A stretch of 64,000 bases of DNA from Viscum album (lineage: Eukaryota; Streptophyta; Magnoliopsida; Santalales; Viscaceae), in contig OY728160.1 of the NCBI GenBank assembly GCA_963277665.1, positions 48,096,605 to 48,160,604 on the forward strand, given 5' to 3'. The number at the start of each line of letters is the position of its first letter. The first letter of the stretch is position 1. Positions 21,837 to 35,800 of this stretch are shown here, piece by piece. The position numbers and the translations under genes were made by a program. The notes below the pieces were generated by a model. It was given only the letters and a program-made list of their open reading frames with translations. It was not told the DNA's origin and did not search any database.

Positions 21837-22497
21837 TGTTTAGTAGAAACTAGTTTTATTATATTAAGCAGTATGATATATGAAGTATAAGTCCATTTTA
21901 GGAACTATATATGATTAATCTCACTATAAAATGACTTATGTATATTTAATAACTTTTGCTTACCTTTTGTTTGAGACAGATGGAATGACCCTTCATTCTA
22001 TCACATGATCTGCTAACACTTCACGAATAACAAATTCAACTTCATTTATTTAAGAGATGAAGTGGAAATTGTTCAAGGCACGAACAACAGTGATATTGTA
22101 TCAAAATAAAGTAAGTATTTATTCTAATTCAAATTTTCAACTTTAGGGAAATGATCTTGAAAACCAAAAATGTTGTCCTAGTGATCTTATACCTGATGAA
22201 TCAGATGGTACCTTAGATCGTCACAAATTTATGGATTTGTGATTACTGGATTTTCCATATCCATGTTCTCTACCACTCTCCATCAGAACATGATGGTTAG
22301 ATTTCTCTTCCATATCCATATTTTCACCTATGTGGAAACCCAGTGATTAGTTTATTTGGGTAATCGTTAAATTTCATACTTTAGTTTTTAAAGCCAAGTT
22401 TCGGTATTCCCTTTTACGATGTGGGTTTCTATTAAAGAAACTTTCAAATAGTAAACCATTTATAACCCCGACGAATTTTGAGGGAGATATTCATTTT

Positions 22498-22510
22498 AAG
22501 GGGGGTAGAA
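22498..22510 (+). other. Polypurine tract before LTR3
   Basis: AAGGGGGGTAGAA, identical to the tract before LTR2. Confidence 0.9.
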
Positions 22511-24351
22511 TGTAACAGCCCAAGATTTTATAAAAAAATATTCTTTTTAATTTTATTAATGTCTTGTGTTGTACGCTACACCAAAAGGAGCTTGCACAAC
22601 ACACATCCTTGACTTGACTTGCATTACACGCAATTGCGACCTTCCTCGATAGCGTGTGTAGTACGCAATACCGAGTTTCACTAAACAACGATATGCTATA
22701 AAAATATTATTAAAACTAGCCGTTATGAATAGTAATAACCACTTTTTGAAATCCAGTAAATCTTATTTTTCAAAATGAACTTTATTTTTGGATTCGGAGT
22801 ATCGAATTTAGCCTAAGGTGAAATTTTGGTACTTTTCGGATAACTTTCATATTCTGATGAATAGTGAAAATTACTAAATTATAATTAAAAACAAATTTTT
22901 TAATCGAAATAATTAATAGTGATAAATCATTAATTTGAGTGGTTTTAAAGTATATTTAGAATATATTTTTACAATTTAATACAATGTTGGTCATTGGATG
23001 TAGTTTCACATTTAAACTAGACATAAACAAGTGTCAATCTTTTGATAGATATTGTTTCTTAAAAACACGCTATTTGTTTTAACAGCGGGATTTAATTATA
23101 AAATTAATTAATGAAACTTTTATGTTATGAATTTGGTAAAATAGACTTCATTTTTGAATTCGGAATATGAAATATAGCTTGGGATGAAATTTTGGCATTG
23201 TTCTGAAAAACATCAATTTTTGATGAATAGTGAAACTACTAAGTGGTAGGTTAAAAACTGAATTTTGCATAAAACTTAATTTTACCGCTTCTGTGAATGG
23301 AATTTCAAAAATCCGACAGACACGGTTGATATCAGTAAGTAAAATGTGGTTCAATGAGATAAAAATAATTTTTTGGTGAATAGTAACTTTTTATTTTTTT
23401 ACCACGGTTAATAGTAAATAGGGTAACTAAGGGTAAATATGATATTAATATTACCCTAAAACATGTCCTAATTCTATTGGACAAGTGTAATTCGACCAAA
23501 AACAAACTTAGGAATAAAATATGACCATTTAGGCCCACTTGGATTAGATTAGGACATTTATTATTAATTTATTTAAAGAAGGGTTAAAATAGTTAAAATC
23601 AAAGTTTAATAAGTAAATCATTTTTAATATGGGGTTATACATAAGATAAATTCGACTATAAATATTCATTATAAAGCTAAAAATATTTCCTACATGATGG
23701 TATTTTATTTGTAATTTTTAGACATCAAATAATATAATTTATTTATGACACAAAGATGATGCAATAATTATCTTATTAATGAAATATTGACATAATTGAT
23801 AATATAAATACCAAAATAAATTTAATTTAAGACTTTTTATGAATTCCACTAATTCTATAGGTTACTATGATATATTAGTGTTGATTTAATCAACTTTTTT
23901 AGAACATATAATTCTGTTATGACTTTCAAAAAAATCATATATCAAATAGTGTCAAAATTGACACAAAATAGTTTTTAAATCAAATATTATATTATTAATT
24001 GTTATTTTATTCCTAAAAATCTAAGGTTCGGCCAAATGACTTAGATAAGGATATATGTATTAATAATATACAATTTGGGGTTCGTTTGGCATGTTATAGT
24101 AAGTTTATTAACCATATAGTGAAAGAAAACAAAAAGACACGGTAAAAGTTAAATTATTTAACTTAGATTTAAATCTAATTGATATGGTTAAAATAACACC
24201 CTAACCTTGTCTAAATCCTATTGGTTGATAGGCTTTCGACCCATCCCCACTTTATCTTCGAAATAAGACCCTTTGGAACCATTATAAACCGATTTTGACT
24301 TTAATATAAAATAATATTTTGAGATATTCCTAAGGTGCCCCTCTCCTCCCC

Positions 24352-24360
24352 TATAAAAGG
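24352..24360 (+). promoter_or_regulatory. TATA box of LTR3
   Basis: TATAAAAGG, same context as in LTR1 and LTR2. Transcripts from here would read out into the old LTR B in antisense. Confidence 0.85.
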
Positions 24361-24694
24361 ACACCTCCTCCCCCTCCTCCTCACACCAATTTGAGCACTC
24401 AAGCTCGGACAACCCCTGCCAATTTATCCTCTCCACTTCCCTAGAAACATCATAGAGGTTCTGGTCTTCCTCAAAGAACAATTTTAGTGCCCTAAGAGGA
24501 GGTCTCAAAGAGGCACTTCAAAGAAGAGGTAATTACCGTTACCGATTATTTCATCTTTATTTCTTCTTCCACTTCTTCTTCTTAGGTTGTTTCATTATGA
24601 AGTAATAACATCAGTATCACTCATATACTGATATGTTATTATAAGTATGAAACAACCCTATTTCACCATCTATCCATCCTACGGAAAAAGAAAT

Positions 24695-25130
24695 CACCGC
24701 GTGTGCGTACGTACGGAATACCGTCTCCACGCCGTGGTGTAATCTATTTTCCACCACCACCTTACATGGATGGGTATAATGGTGTAAAGAATAACTATAC
24801 ATAGTTATTACAACATCATATTGATTCTGATATATTGTATAATCCACTTCAATTCAATTCAATATTTATAGAAATGATATCATCGCTCGTGCGTACGTAC
24901 GGACTACCGTCTCCACGACGCGATGAGATTCATTCTCCATGTTAACCATTTAAGAATGATTATAATGTATATATAAGAAATAATAATGAAATATATGACA
25001 TTATAAAGCTACTGGATTTATGTATATATATACTTATGTATGTCATCTACTTACTTCCATTTCAAGACAATAAGGAAAGGAAAACAGCGTTCATGCGTAC
25101 GTACAGACTACCGTCTCCATGAACGGTGTT
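24695..25130 (+). ncRNA. Structured hairpin triplet of LTR3
   Basis: Hairpins at 24695-24739, 24881-24925 and 25083-25130. Stems are as in LTR2, except that hairpin 3 keeps AACAGCG. Hairpin 3 has CGTACGTACA at the apex, the only one of nine copies in which the 10-base palindrome is broken. Confidence 0.68.
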
Positions 25131-26727
25131 TTTCATTTTATTTATCTACCTATTATATATATATATACTGAATATATATGATATATAAATCATATTTTAT
25201 ATTCTGGAAGGGAGTAAATCATGATATAAGTAATAATTATGTCAAGAACAACAAGTCAAAACACCTACGATAAATGGAACGATTTTACCCAAAACGCTTC
25301 TTTAACATGGAATTTACAAAAGAACGGGTAATATAATGTCATAAGTGAACCATATATGATATCATAACAATGAATATGATTCTTTAATATGTCAATAACA
25401 TGATTTAAATCATTATACAGGAGGTTCGGACACGTACAAGCAAGTCGGACCTAAGGTAAGGGAAATATCACAATCTCATTTTTTTATCCGAGATTGTTTA
25501 TTCGTAAGTATTTACTGGGGTGTATTTTATCATCCACATCCATGTTTCATCAAAATGTAATATTATTTCCATCCACCTACAATTTTTTAAAACCATTTTT
25601 ACCCTTCGGTGAGTTTTTAGTAATATGTATGAAAGGAATCTTTTGTCGTACGAGGTACTTTTTGACTTTTCTGACAAAAGTACGAAGATTGTTTTTTTAA
25701 CTTATACGGCACGAACGGATTTCTACTGTTTTATAAAGCCTTATTTTCATGAAGCTTCCTCTAAAAGATTTCATGACTATTTTCAATAAAATCTCTTTCT
25801 TTTAAAATTGCATGATGTTTTGTGAAAAGAAATTGATTTTGAAGAAGAAAGGATATTTTCCTCAAGAATTCAATTCAAGTGTTTTATCAAAATTATTTTC
25901 CATCTAAGATAATAAAGGGTTCTGTTTCTATCCATATTTTTACATTGATTTGACTATGTTGTGATGGAATTATGTTTATGAATTCCTTTATCTTATATGA
26001 ATTGATTTATGATGTCATGATGTTTCAAGAATCCCATTTTTGTTACATGTGTTATGCGATGATGTATGTTTTATGATTATGTGGCACACATAAGAAATGA
26101 TTCATTATAAGATGGGTGGGACCTATATCTCCCTCCAATGCATTGGGTAAAGATTTTATATCTCATGAGATAGACATGGCTGGAATGGTAGGTTATACCG
26201 GTTCAGTGAAACAGGACTGAAACGAGGGTTACTCGATTCAGAAAGGGACTTTCTCCACTAAGATAGTCTTGGCAATGAGTCTTGACTAACAAGAAATGAT
26301 TCTCTATGATTATGTATGTATGCCAAAAAGTCTCATGTTTTAAGTTATGATTATTGGGATTTCATTTCACTACTATGATTTATCCCATGTTATGAAATTA
26401 TGCTCTCTTTTGCAGGTTAAGATTTCCAAAAGTTATGTTCTTATGAATATGATGTGATTGATTTTTCTTTTGTATACCCTTACTGAGCATTTGAGCTCAC
26501 CCTTTTATGTTTTATTTTCCCCAGGATATAAAGAAAGGTTTTTAGGTAAAAAAAGGGAAGATATTTATGGGAGATGTTGAAGATCTTTCCCCACGATTAG
26601 AAGATTTTATTCCGAGTTTCCAAAGACACTAAACTATTACGATCCTTGTGTGTGTGTTTTTGTTATGTACTAAGTATTCTGCAAAAGTAATGTAATGTCA
26701 ATGTACGATAAGATTCGGGTCTCTACA

Positions 26728-26732
26728 TGAAC
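26728..26732. repeat. Target-site duplication, right copy (TGAAC)
   Basis: Exact match to 8702-8706, directly after the last base of LTR3. Confidence 0.92.
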
Positions 26733-26755
26733 CCTCTTACTTTTGGATCAAATCT

Positions 26756-26915
26756 CATGTACCTTCTTGTTTTTAGGCATGGGATACAACATGTGTACCC
26801 ACGTAGTTTTAGTCTTGGGATATAACCTATGTGCCTTCTTATTTTCTATCCAAAACTACTACCCATGTACTTTATTTTCTTCTAGCATGGGCTAGAACCC
26901 GTGTAACCTTTGAGA
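26756..26915 (-). repeat. Degenerate 34-37 bp tandem repeat in LTR B
   Basis: Units beginning (plus strand) CATGTACC, CATGTGTACC, CTATGTGCC, CCATGTAC and CCGTGTAACC start at 26756, 26790, 26827, 26864 and 26900. It lies beside the insertion point of the young array. Confidence 0.6.
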
Positions 26916-28566
26916 TCATATAAAACTTATCATTACCCAATGAATTAAAGGGATATATATATCCCACCCATATCATAACAAAATAATTCATAAATTTTTT
27001 AGAAGATAATAAAAATTTCATTATATAATAACCCATAAAAAGTGATTGGATTTTTAAACATCAAATCATAACCCATGAAGTGAAATTGATATTATTACCA
27101 TTTTTTCACATCATAACCTATAAAATTGATAAGTTTCATAATCACATAATTAAGGCATAACCTGTGAAAATAAGAGAGTTTCAAAACCATAAAACCCATG
27201 AGTGTGAAATGGGTGTCATGAACATCATTCCTTCGAAACAGAAACCATTCAATAAAGAATACGAGTAGAACCATTGGATAATTTACTAGAAGGGAATGAT
27301 TAACATAAATGGATGTTATCTTATATGGAATATAACACTAAATAGTATTTTGAAAATATTTTGTTGAGTTAAATATTCTTTCTTAATTGAAAATGGATAT
27401 TTAAAGCATAAAATCTTTTGAAAATCGTTTTCCAAAAAAACTTATAAAAGTATATTGAAATTTTTTAAAAATATTCCCTTTAAAATATATTAATAAAATA
27501 TTAAGAATTTTCCTTTTAAAAATGAAAATTAATCTTCAAGGAATTCATGATGGGTAAATCTGTAAAGGTCATACAATGTTAAAAAACATTCCCTTTGTAT
27601 GGTAAAAACATTACAAAAATGACACGTTCACAAAGCGACAATAATATTACATTGAAAACATTTCTTAAAGAAAGAAAGGGGTAAAGAATTATTTTAATGA
27701 CTCTAAGATTTTATTATAATATTCTATGAAACTATTTTTAGAAAACATGGTTTCGAATGAATATATATTTTTGACTGAAGAGATGGAAAAGTCCAACTAT
27801 CTAAAAAAACATTCTTAAATATATTATATACCAATGAGTTAAAATATGGTACAAATACATGAATATATCATGAATAAATATAGGATAATAAAATTCATGA
27901 ATGATGAATTTTAGTATTTCATAAATGGAATCATGAATATACACAATATCAAAAAGCGGTGAGATTATTTCAATAAACTCTTTCCTCTTGGTAACATAGA
28001 ATCATAAACCCCATTTAAAAAAATGAGATTTCATGAAGCTTAAAATGTCATGAAAAGAATAATATTCATGATAAAAAATTTAAAATAATGCTTATATACC
28101 TGATGTAAAATTATAGCTGCATAACATGACTTGTGTCTCAAGGAAGGAATCTGGGAAAAAATTATTTTACCAATTGGAAAACTTTTGAAAGAAAAACCCT
28201 ATCAGATAAAGATCATAAAAAAGATATGTAATACCCTTGAATTTAAGTATAAAAATCATATAATACCTCCATGGGTAGTATATAAACGACAAAAAATTAA
28301 TGGGTGGTCAATAAATCATGTATCACATAGAAATAAAAACTTGAGATGAAATTCCACTACCTTATGTCTTGACTATCGTCGTACTCATTCAAATCACCTC
28401 TTAATTGGGTAGCTCTTTTTGGATTGTGTAAAAATGTTTCCATGGATTACTTTATACCCAAATAGATGATTAAAAGTGTAATTAAGGGATTTTGGAAGGT
28501 GTATTGGACTGATATTTTCTAACCTAATGTCATTTGAGAGGTGTTATGAAGAGGAAGAGGTCGTGG

Positions 28567-28576
28567 CCTTTTATTG
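28567..28576 (-). promoter_or_regulatory. TATA-like box of LTR B
   Basis: CAATAAAAGG on the minus strand, followed by a CT-rich leader (GACCTCTTCCTCTTC) as in the young LTRs. Confidence 0.5.
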
Positions 28577-29807
28577 GGAAGGGAAAGGACACTCATGGAA
28601 TTTTTGATATAATGTTTGATGAACCCACATTTGTTCGAAACAAAAATCATACCAAACTAACTAAAATAAATAATTAAAGGTTAATGACCAATGAATAGGC
28701 AGACACTAGTTGTTGTACTAGTTTCTATGTCATTTGTGTCTTAAATTAATGGGATAGTACTTTATTAACCTAAGTTTTCTATTAACCATTGAAATAAATT
28801 TTAATCACATACACTAAATTTTTTTGGGAAAAAATTTTATCTTATTACAAATTATAAATTATGTTGATTCCAAATATGGAATCCATATTTCCTAATTCAA
28901 GTCACAGAGGTGGAAGAAAGTAATTTAAGATTAATCGCACTAACGGGACGACACTATGGATTTTTTTTGTAAAAAATGTTCAATCTTTTTTCAATTTTTA
29001 TATACTCAATTTCAAAGTGGAATTGATTCTAAAGTCCTAAATTAGATTAATTGATAACAATATGATCTAATTATTCTTATACACTAAATTAAAATATTAT
29101 TTATCTATAAAAATAAATTATATGAAATGTATGTTTTGAATAGATATACATTAATTTTCACTAGTAATCTAAAAATAAAATTTCAAAATAAAATAAAACA
29201 AATAGCCCTATGAAAATTTCTACATAATAAATTCAAAAATGATTATTATTTTATCAATTTAAATATCTAATGTTTTCTAATTTTTTAATATTTTTCACAA
29301 AAGGACATGAAATTTAGTTTACCTGAATAAAAAAATATAATTTTTAAAAAAATAAGGAATTTACAAAAAATTATATTTTTCATCATCAATATGTTTTAAT
29401 TATATAAAACAATTATAAAAAATATTTTAAAAGTATTTATCTCTATTCATATTAATATGTCTAACGGTTGGATTATAATAATATCATTTAAATTATTATA
29501 ACAATAAAAAGATGTTTCATAGAAAATCAATGCGTCATGTAAATTATTACATGCATGGGTTGCATAGACAAAGTATGTTTTTCATGTAACATACGCAATT
29601 TGACAAGCTACCCTATGTGTTTTTTGTATAGAATTCTAAATTTCATGTCATGTGTAGTTCATGATTAATTTGGTATCTCGTTTAATGAAAGACAAAAATA
29701 ACTCTTAAATAGAAAATGAACTATTTTCAGTGTTTTATGAAATTAAAAATTTAGGAACAATTTAATTAATTCATGAAAAATAATTTATGAAATATCAGGG
29801 TGTTATA

Positions 29808-32800
29808 CCTACCTTCAAAATTAAATGTCCTAATATGGTGATTAAGTTGAATCCCTAGATCTGGCACTTAAATATCAATGATTACAATATCTAGAGGGAA
29901 TTGGATTGCCCAAATCAACCGTAAATGGCCTGGGGTTTGGGGATGATGGAGGAAGGTGAATGTAAAATGATGATCACTTGAATCAATTAGATGACTGGAA
30001 AAGACTCTATTCATTGCATTAATAATGGGTTCACAATGAGAAATTTCATTATATCTAATACGTTGAAAAGTATGCTACCTCCACTAAAAATCTATAAAAT
30101 ATTCCTAATTCCATGAATATCACTAAACATCATAAATGAGCATATATTGTATCCTAATTAATATTACCATAATCAGTTGATTCCCTAAATAAAGATCCTG
30201 GATTTTATTTGGAAACCATGTATTTTGTAAATATCCATTCATTGAGTAGATTGGAAAAAAAGATAGAATCCATCATCTAAATCAATTCCTTCTTTAAATA
30301 CCTCTAACAAGACACAACAAATTGAATTATAAATGTAATATACTCCAATGAATAAAATAATGTAGACATAAAAAATTGGTAACAAGTATCCCCCAACAAT
30401 TACATATTACTCAAACACGGAGAACTGTTTCCTTCACAATACATTCTCACATTGCTAAACAATAGGAATAGGACTCTCCACATACTAAGCATTTGATTTC
30501 AATATAACTTCATCATTGTTGTTCTCTTGTATAGGATTGGGATTATACTTATGAATTAGAATCACATGGAACATATTATTAAAATATTGACATCATGGAG
30601 GAATGTCCAACTAATAATCCAGTATCCTGATGTTTTTTATGATCTTAAATGGTGTAGTAAATTATTTTCCCATTTTTCCTTCCTATATAATCTTAAAATT
30701 ATTTACCAAGGGGAACCTAAAATATGTCTATGTTACCAAAAGATAACCCCACTTATTTTCTCCTAAAGTATGCATATAATATTTTTCTACTCTAAATAAT
30801 AACATTCTAATTATGAATCAACTACATGCAGTTAGAGGTCACCTTCCCCATTCTTAGCCCAGTAAGTGTAAAAAAACCAACGTCAATCCAATATAGAGGT
30901 GAATGTCATGACCATACATAAATAGAATCAAATGTGGACATCTGAATCAAGACAAACATACATTTTTTAGTAAAATTATTCCAGGTTTAAATGATTTTAC
31001 AACACTCCCTTAGAATCATACACACATTCATGGAGGATTTCCCATAATTCTTGAATCATCATATCCAATTTCCCAATGGACAAGGAATGATAAGCTATAC
31101 ATAACTTCAATATTGTTCACATACATTTTGCAATCCCTTCTAATAATATAATGTAATAGTATTATCCCAATATGAAACTATACTATAAATCACATTATGT
31201 GGCCCCAAAAACACATAAATATATAGCTTTCAAAAATCAACCACCATATAGGTCTTTCAAATTGGAATGAAATAATTCAATTTGGTTAGTTGATCCAATA
31301 TGGTCCATACTACATCTGATCCCCTCATGGATTTGGTTAAATTCATAGTAAAGTACACCATCACATTTTCCCAATATAACATAATAAATATCAATTTATG
31401 GTGTTACCCACTAGGTCACTGATGTTCGACATTGATCATACGATAGGCCAAAAAGTGTGAGAAAAAATCATCAATGTCCCTCTTCATGTCAGGACATCAG
31501 AATAATCATTCAATATTATGTTAAATCTCATTTCACCCGAGGTTCACTTCCCATAATGAATTATTAGAACAAATTCTCATCTTTGATCCTTTTAATGGTT
31601 TAATAGTGAGTGAAAAGACAGAAATTCCCGTATTTATGCCAAGCCACTAGAATCATATAATGATTTCACGATACATATTGTTTAACCCTAGGTTCATTTC
31701 CCACTACAATTTTGAGGATCTAAAATCATATCCTCTCTCATAGAATATGGAACTACTACCATGCCATGAACATAGAGCACATCACATCCATATAATTAAG
31801 GTACATTATGGAACAAGTTTGTTAGCCACCAAACATTCACTCATCATGTGATGGTATTTATCCCATTCTTAATTTCCCTTTATTATATCCACTGATGAGG
31901 ATGTGATAACCAATGGTAAAGAAGACATTCCTCCCTAATCCATAGTTATGTCCACCTTCCAGTATTCTAGAAAATCTACCAACATCCACTAAGCATAAAA
32001 TATTCTCATTCTATGTATTTATGTGTTTTTTCTAAGAGAATCTATGACAAAAATCCATTTTCATGGTATATAAATTATTTTAAACTAGAACTTCTACACG
32101 TAATCTAGTGAAAACCTCTAAAAAGATTATAAATTCATTAGGAGAAGATATAACATAAACTATTTCAGCCCATATATATTAAAAATATCTCACTAAGGTG
32201 GAAATGTTGCTATAACAAAAATATGTAGACCATAACAGCTCCCTCCATATCATGAGTATAGCATTTCTACTCATGTGGTCATAAGTAGAGAGATATATAA
32301 GCTACCAAATAATTATTCTAAATCAATTTGAATCCCATTACAATCCAAGAAGAGTCAAAATACCCCATAAAGACAAATATATTGTCAAGAAAAATAAAAA
32401 ACACAGATGATGTCAATATTCTATTCATTTCTAGAAAAGATTATTCACACTCCTCCATCCACAAATACATTACCAACGTCTTTGTATGAATTCTCAAGAG
32501 CCCTTCAAAATTTAAAATTTCATCTATGAAAATCTATAGTATCAATTCATACCATGGAAATTATAAATTTTGAACACGTTCCTAGGTCATGCCCAAGACA
32601 AAACTTCTTCTAACATATCGGGATCACTAGAAATTCACACCTCATTAATAAAAATCCAAATGAAATTCACCTAATATGTTAAAAATATACATTTCAATGT
32701 AATATTATAAATTTGGTAGGATCAAAGTGTACTCAAAAAAATCGCATGGTTTTTAGCATATGATTCTGTGGGATTCGAATAAAATAGCTTTTCATTAATG

Positions 32801-35800
32801 AACATAATGTTGAATTAAATCATGTATAGGTGAAAAATCCTTTTCATTAGATTCATGAATATTTTTGGATTATTATTCACTCAAAATTTCATATAAAACA
32901 TACTAATATAATCATTTTTTTCATCTAAATGAAATCTTTGATATATATTTCTCTTTATCCCAAAGCATATGGTAGCTAGAAAACATATAAATCTTGGAGA
33001 TGTACCGGGATCCCATTAACATATTAAATTTTTTTCTATCCTTAAAAAATGGTGCATATTTTTCATTGTAATTTTATTCAACTTCATATATTCCACAAAA
33101 TCCAATGAATATTTTCTTCCTTCTTAAGGAAAAACACCAAAGAACCCCAAGGAGAATTACATCATCATATAAATCATTATGATTCAAGATATTTATGTTT
33201 TTCCTTATGACTTTATAACCGAGTAGGTTACTCATGGAAATATATAATTGGTATTGGATACTATCCAGTGCTACTTCAATTACAAAATCAATTCCCCTAT
33301 TTGTAGGTAAACCCAAAATATATTCCAGAAATAAGTCTCGGTAACGGTCCACAACAAGTGGGAAAGAGGAGGAAATATCTATCAAGTCTACAATAAGGAT
33401 TATACCAGCCACAAATGATATAATAGATCCAAGTTAACAAATTTAAGATGAAACGTTTTTTCTTTAACATACCTCCCACTGGTCAATACATAATCTCCTA
33501 CATTAGGCATCATAAATGACACTTATCTCTAATAAATATTGATTTGTTCATTATAACTTGTTAACTAGTTCATACTAATGATCGCATCGATATTTGAAAT
33601 CTTTATAATTGTGAAAATCCATAAATCCTCATCGACAGTAATTACTAAGAACTATTTGGGAAAATTTAGTGATGACGCACTTTCATTCTAAAATATGTAT
33701 TGATATATAGAATTCCAGAAATAAGTTTATCAACATATTCAAAACTAAAAATAACACAAGAACATATAAACTAATAGGTTGTAATTAAATCATATAATAA
33801 AATAACTATTATAGATATAATCATTATTGTACCTCAAACCATTGAAGGATCATCTCTATAATTAGTTAGGACCAGGTCTATAGATTATTCTCTACATCTG
33901 ATTTCTCTACAACCTCTCAAATGAGGTTCACAAGTTATTTGGTTCTTAAACCCCAATATAGGTTGTGCTATCTATTAAAATTATCAACCAACATATTGTC
34001 CTAACCACACCATTACCATATGATAATCCTACATGTAAAATTGATTAAGATTAATTTACTTTCTATATAAGTGGAAATTCAAGTGAGGGTCTAAATGAAA
34101 TTTGAGATATTTTTCTTTACATCATAATTATAGCCCCTACTGGAACTATCTCATATAGATGTATCCAAAGAACCATTTATTCTATCTGTCTAACTTCCAC
34201 TATCCTTGAGTATAACCTCTTATTTTCACTTCATAATCCTAAAATAAATTGTTTTTGTAGAAATAGAAAAAACACATGTTAGTCCATTTTAATATAGAAT
34301 AAAGAATGAAAATATATCTTATTCTAGACCATTCCAAAAAGTCATATATTTAGAAGGCACATCAATATAATTTGTCAAATCAAAATTCCAAACATGAAAT
34401 TTGAACACTAGTGAAAGGATAATCTCAAACTTCATTGAATTTTATGACTCATTCCATGCTGTCATGGTATTAAAAAAATCATCTTGGTAATCCATGGATA
34501 ATAAGAATATACATCCTTTAGAAATTTTCCCTAAAATCTCGAGAATGATCCAACTTTAGTGTATCAAGGAATAATTACTCAAATATGTGGTCCTTGATAT
34601 TTTTCCACATTATCAGATCTTTTTTCCTACTTGATTCATAACACCCTACCACCACCTAGTTACTCCTCAGAACATAATGGAATCCTTTTTTTACCTTTTA
34701 ATCATCTTGAGTCTCTAAAATTTATAATATTATATTAAAAATATATATAAAATCTTCAACATCACTAAGGACAATAGTGCCATGGAAGGATGGGGATAAA
34801 GAAAGTGATATCTATGAGAGTATATGACCATTATCCATTGAAGTCATCTTCCATTAGAAATAATTATTTATAAGAGTTCAGTTTGGATGGGATCTATGGC
34901 CTAAACATATAATGAAGCTCTAAATGAATACACATTTTCAACCTCCTATATTGATGGCGTGCAATAGGGGAATTCCCCTTTACAGAGGTGTTCTTATTTT
35001 TTAAATTGTATGGTCCCATAAAATTTAATCAAGGTTGAATTATCTAAAATTCCAAACATACATTTGGAACACATATAAGAGCTCCCATAGTGTAAAACCC
35101 TATGAAATTTATAGTCATAAAATGGATTTGTATCAGATACTCAGCCTATTGGGAACCCCACAAGCCTAAGGTGAATTTCCCTTAAAACTACCCATTGCCA
35201 AATCCAAGCCTCTAGTACATGAAAATTAGTCAGAACCACATATACACTACCTGAATTTTATTCTTAGTTTCAGGTAATTAAATGTAATTAATAATTTACT
35301 ACCAAAGAAAAAAAATAAAAAACGTCAATAGACATTTAATTAACTGAATCAAATATAATATAAGAAATAATTATCCGATATATGAACCAATTTTCCTATT
35401 CATAATACATGAATGTATCCAAAATCACATAAATCTGAATATAAATAATATATACATCAACAATGGTGAATAAATATTTGTAATAATGGACAAAAAAGAC
35501 ATTATTTACACATTCCACGAAACTCAAAGGATCACTATACAGTGTTGGCAAGACATAGACATAATTCCCCTCCCTAAGTCGCATCCTTCATATCTACCAT
35601 TTAATATGTACCTCATCAAGGAAAAATAAGAATATATGTTCCAGAAGATTTCATTTGATATAATTTTGCAACACCCAAGTATGAGTCACCATATTCAAAA
35701 AAAGTTCCACATAACCTCATGTGTTCCTCCCCATACACTAGAAGAATATAACTAGCTGTGGGGGAATTAGAGGCATCATAAAGAGACTATTCCCAATGTT

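Larger units (their letters stand above)
19829..22510 (+). mobile_element. Internal region 2 of the young array
   Basis: 2682 bases with the same layout as internal region 1, one base longer because of the inserted G that breaks gag. Its non-coding tail (21206-22497) matches that of unit 1 almost base for base. Confidence 0.93.
8707..26727 (+). mobile_element. Young tandem array of a gag-only LTR retrotransposon
   Basis: The order is LTR1 (8707-12927), internal 1 (12928-15608), LTR2 (15609-19828), internal 2 (19829-22510), LTR3 (22511-26727). The repeat period is 6902 bases. Each LTR begins TGTAACAGCCC and ends CTCTACA. LTR1 and LTR2 are followed by an iMet-type primer site, and LTR2 and LTR3 are preceded by a purine tract. 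Only the outer ends carry the TGAAC duplication, so this was one insertion later expanded, most simply by unequal recombination between LTRs. The only protein is Gag. The architecture is like the TR-GAG and LARD classes of plant non-autonomous elements, but the LTRs are unusually long for a gag-coding element. Confidence 0.96.
22511..26727 (+). repeat. LTR3 of the young array (4217 bp)
   Basis: The outermost 3' LTR, ending CTCTACA with TGAAC directly after. It has several private changes near its end (GTGTGTG for GTGTCTG, ATTCTGC for ATTCCGC, AGATTC for AGCTTC). Its difference from LTR1 is by hand count about 1-2 percent. Confidence 0.95.
26733..29807 (-). repeat. LTR B, proximal part
   Basis: On the minus strand it starts at 29807 with TATAACACCCTGATATTT (young: TGTAACAGCCCAAGATTTT) and runs to the insertion point. 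A TATA-like CAATAAAAGG is at 28576-28567, with an AAG/GTAGTGG donor-like site about 215 bases on. Near 26970 it aligns with the young GATGGGTGGGACCTATATC and the following ATTGGGTAA. About 27.7-29.8 kb aligns with LTR A. It continues at 8706-8116 on the far side of the young array. Confidence 0.8.

Noticed and set aside
8707..26727. The tandem array as an assembly artefact
   Set aside because: The three LTRs and two gag copies differ at many scattered sites, and the outer target duplication fits a real array. Long reads would still be the final proof.
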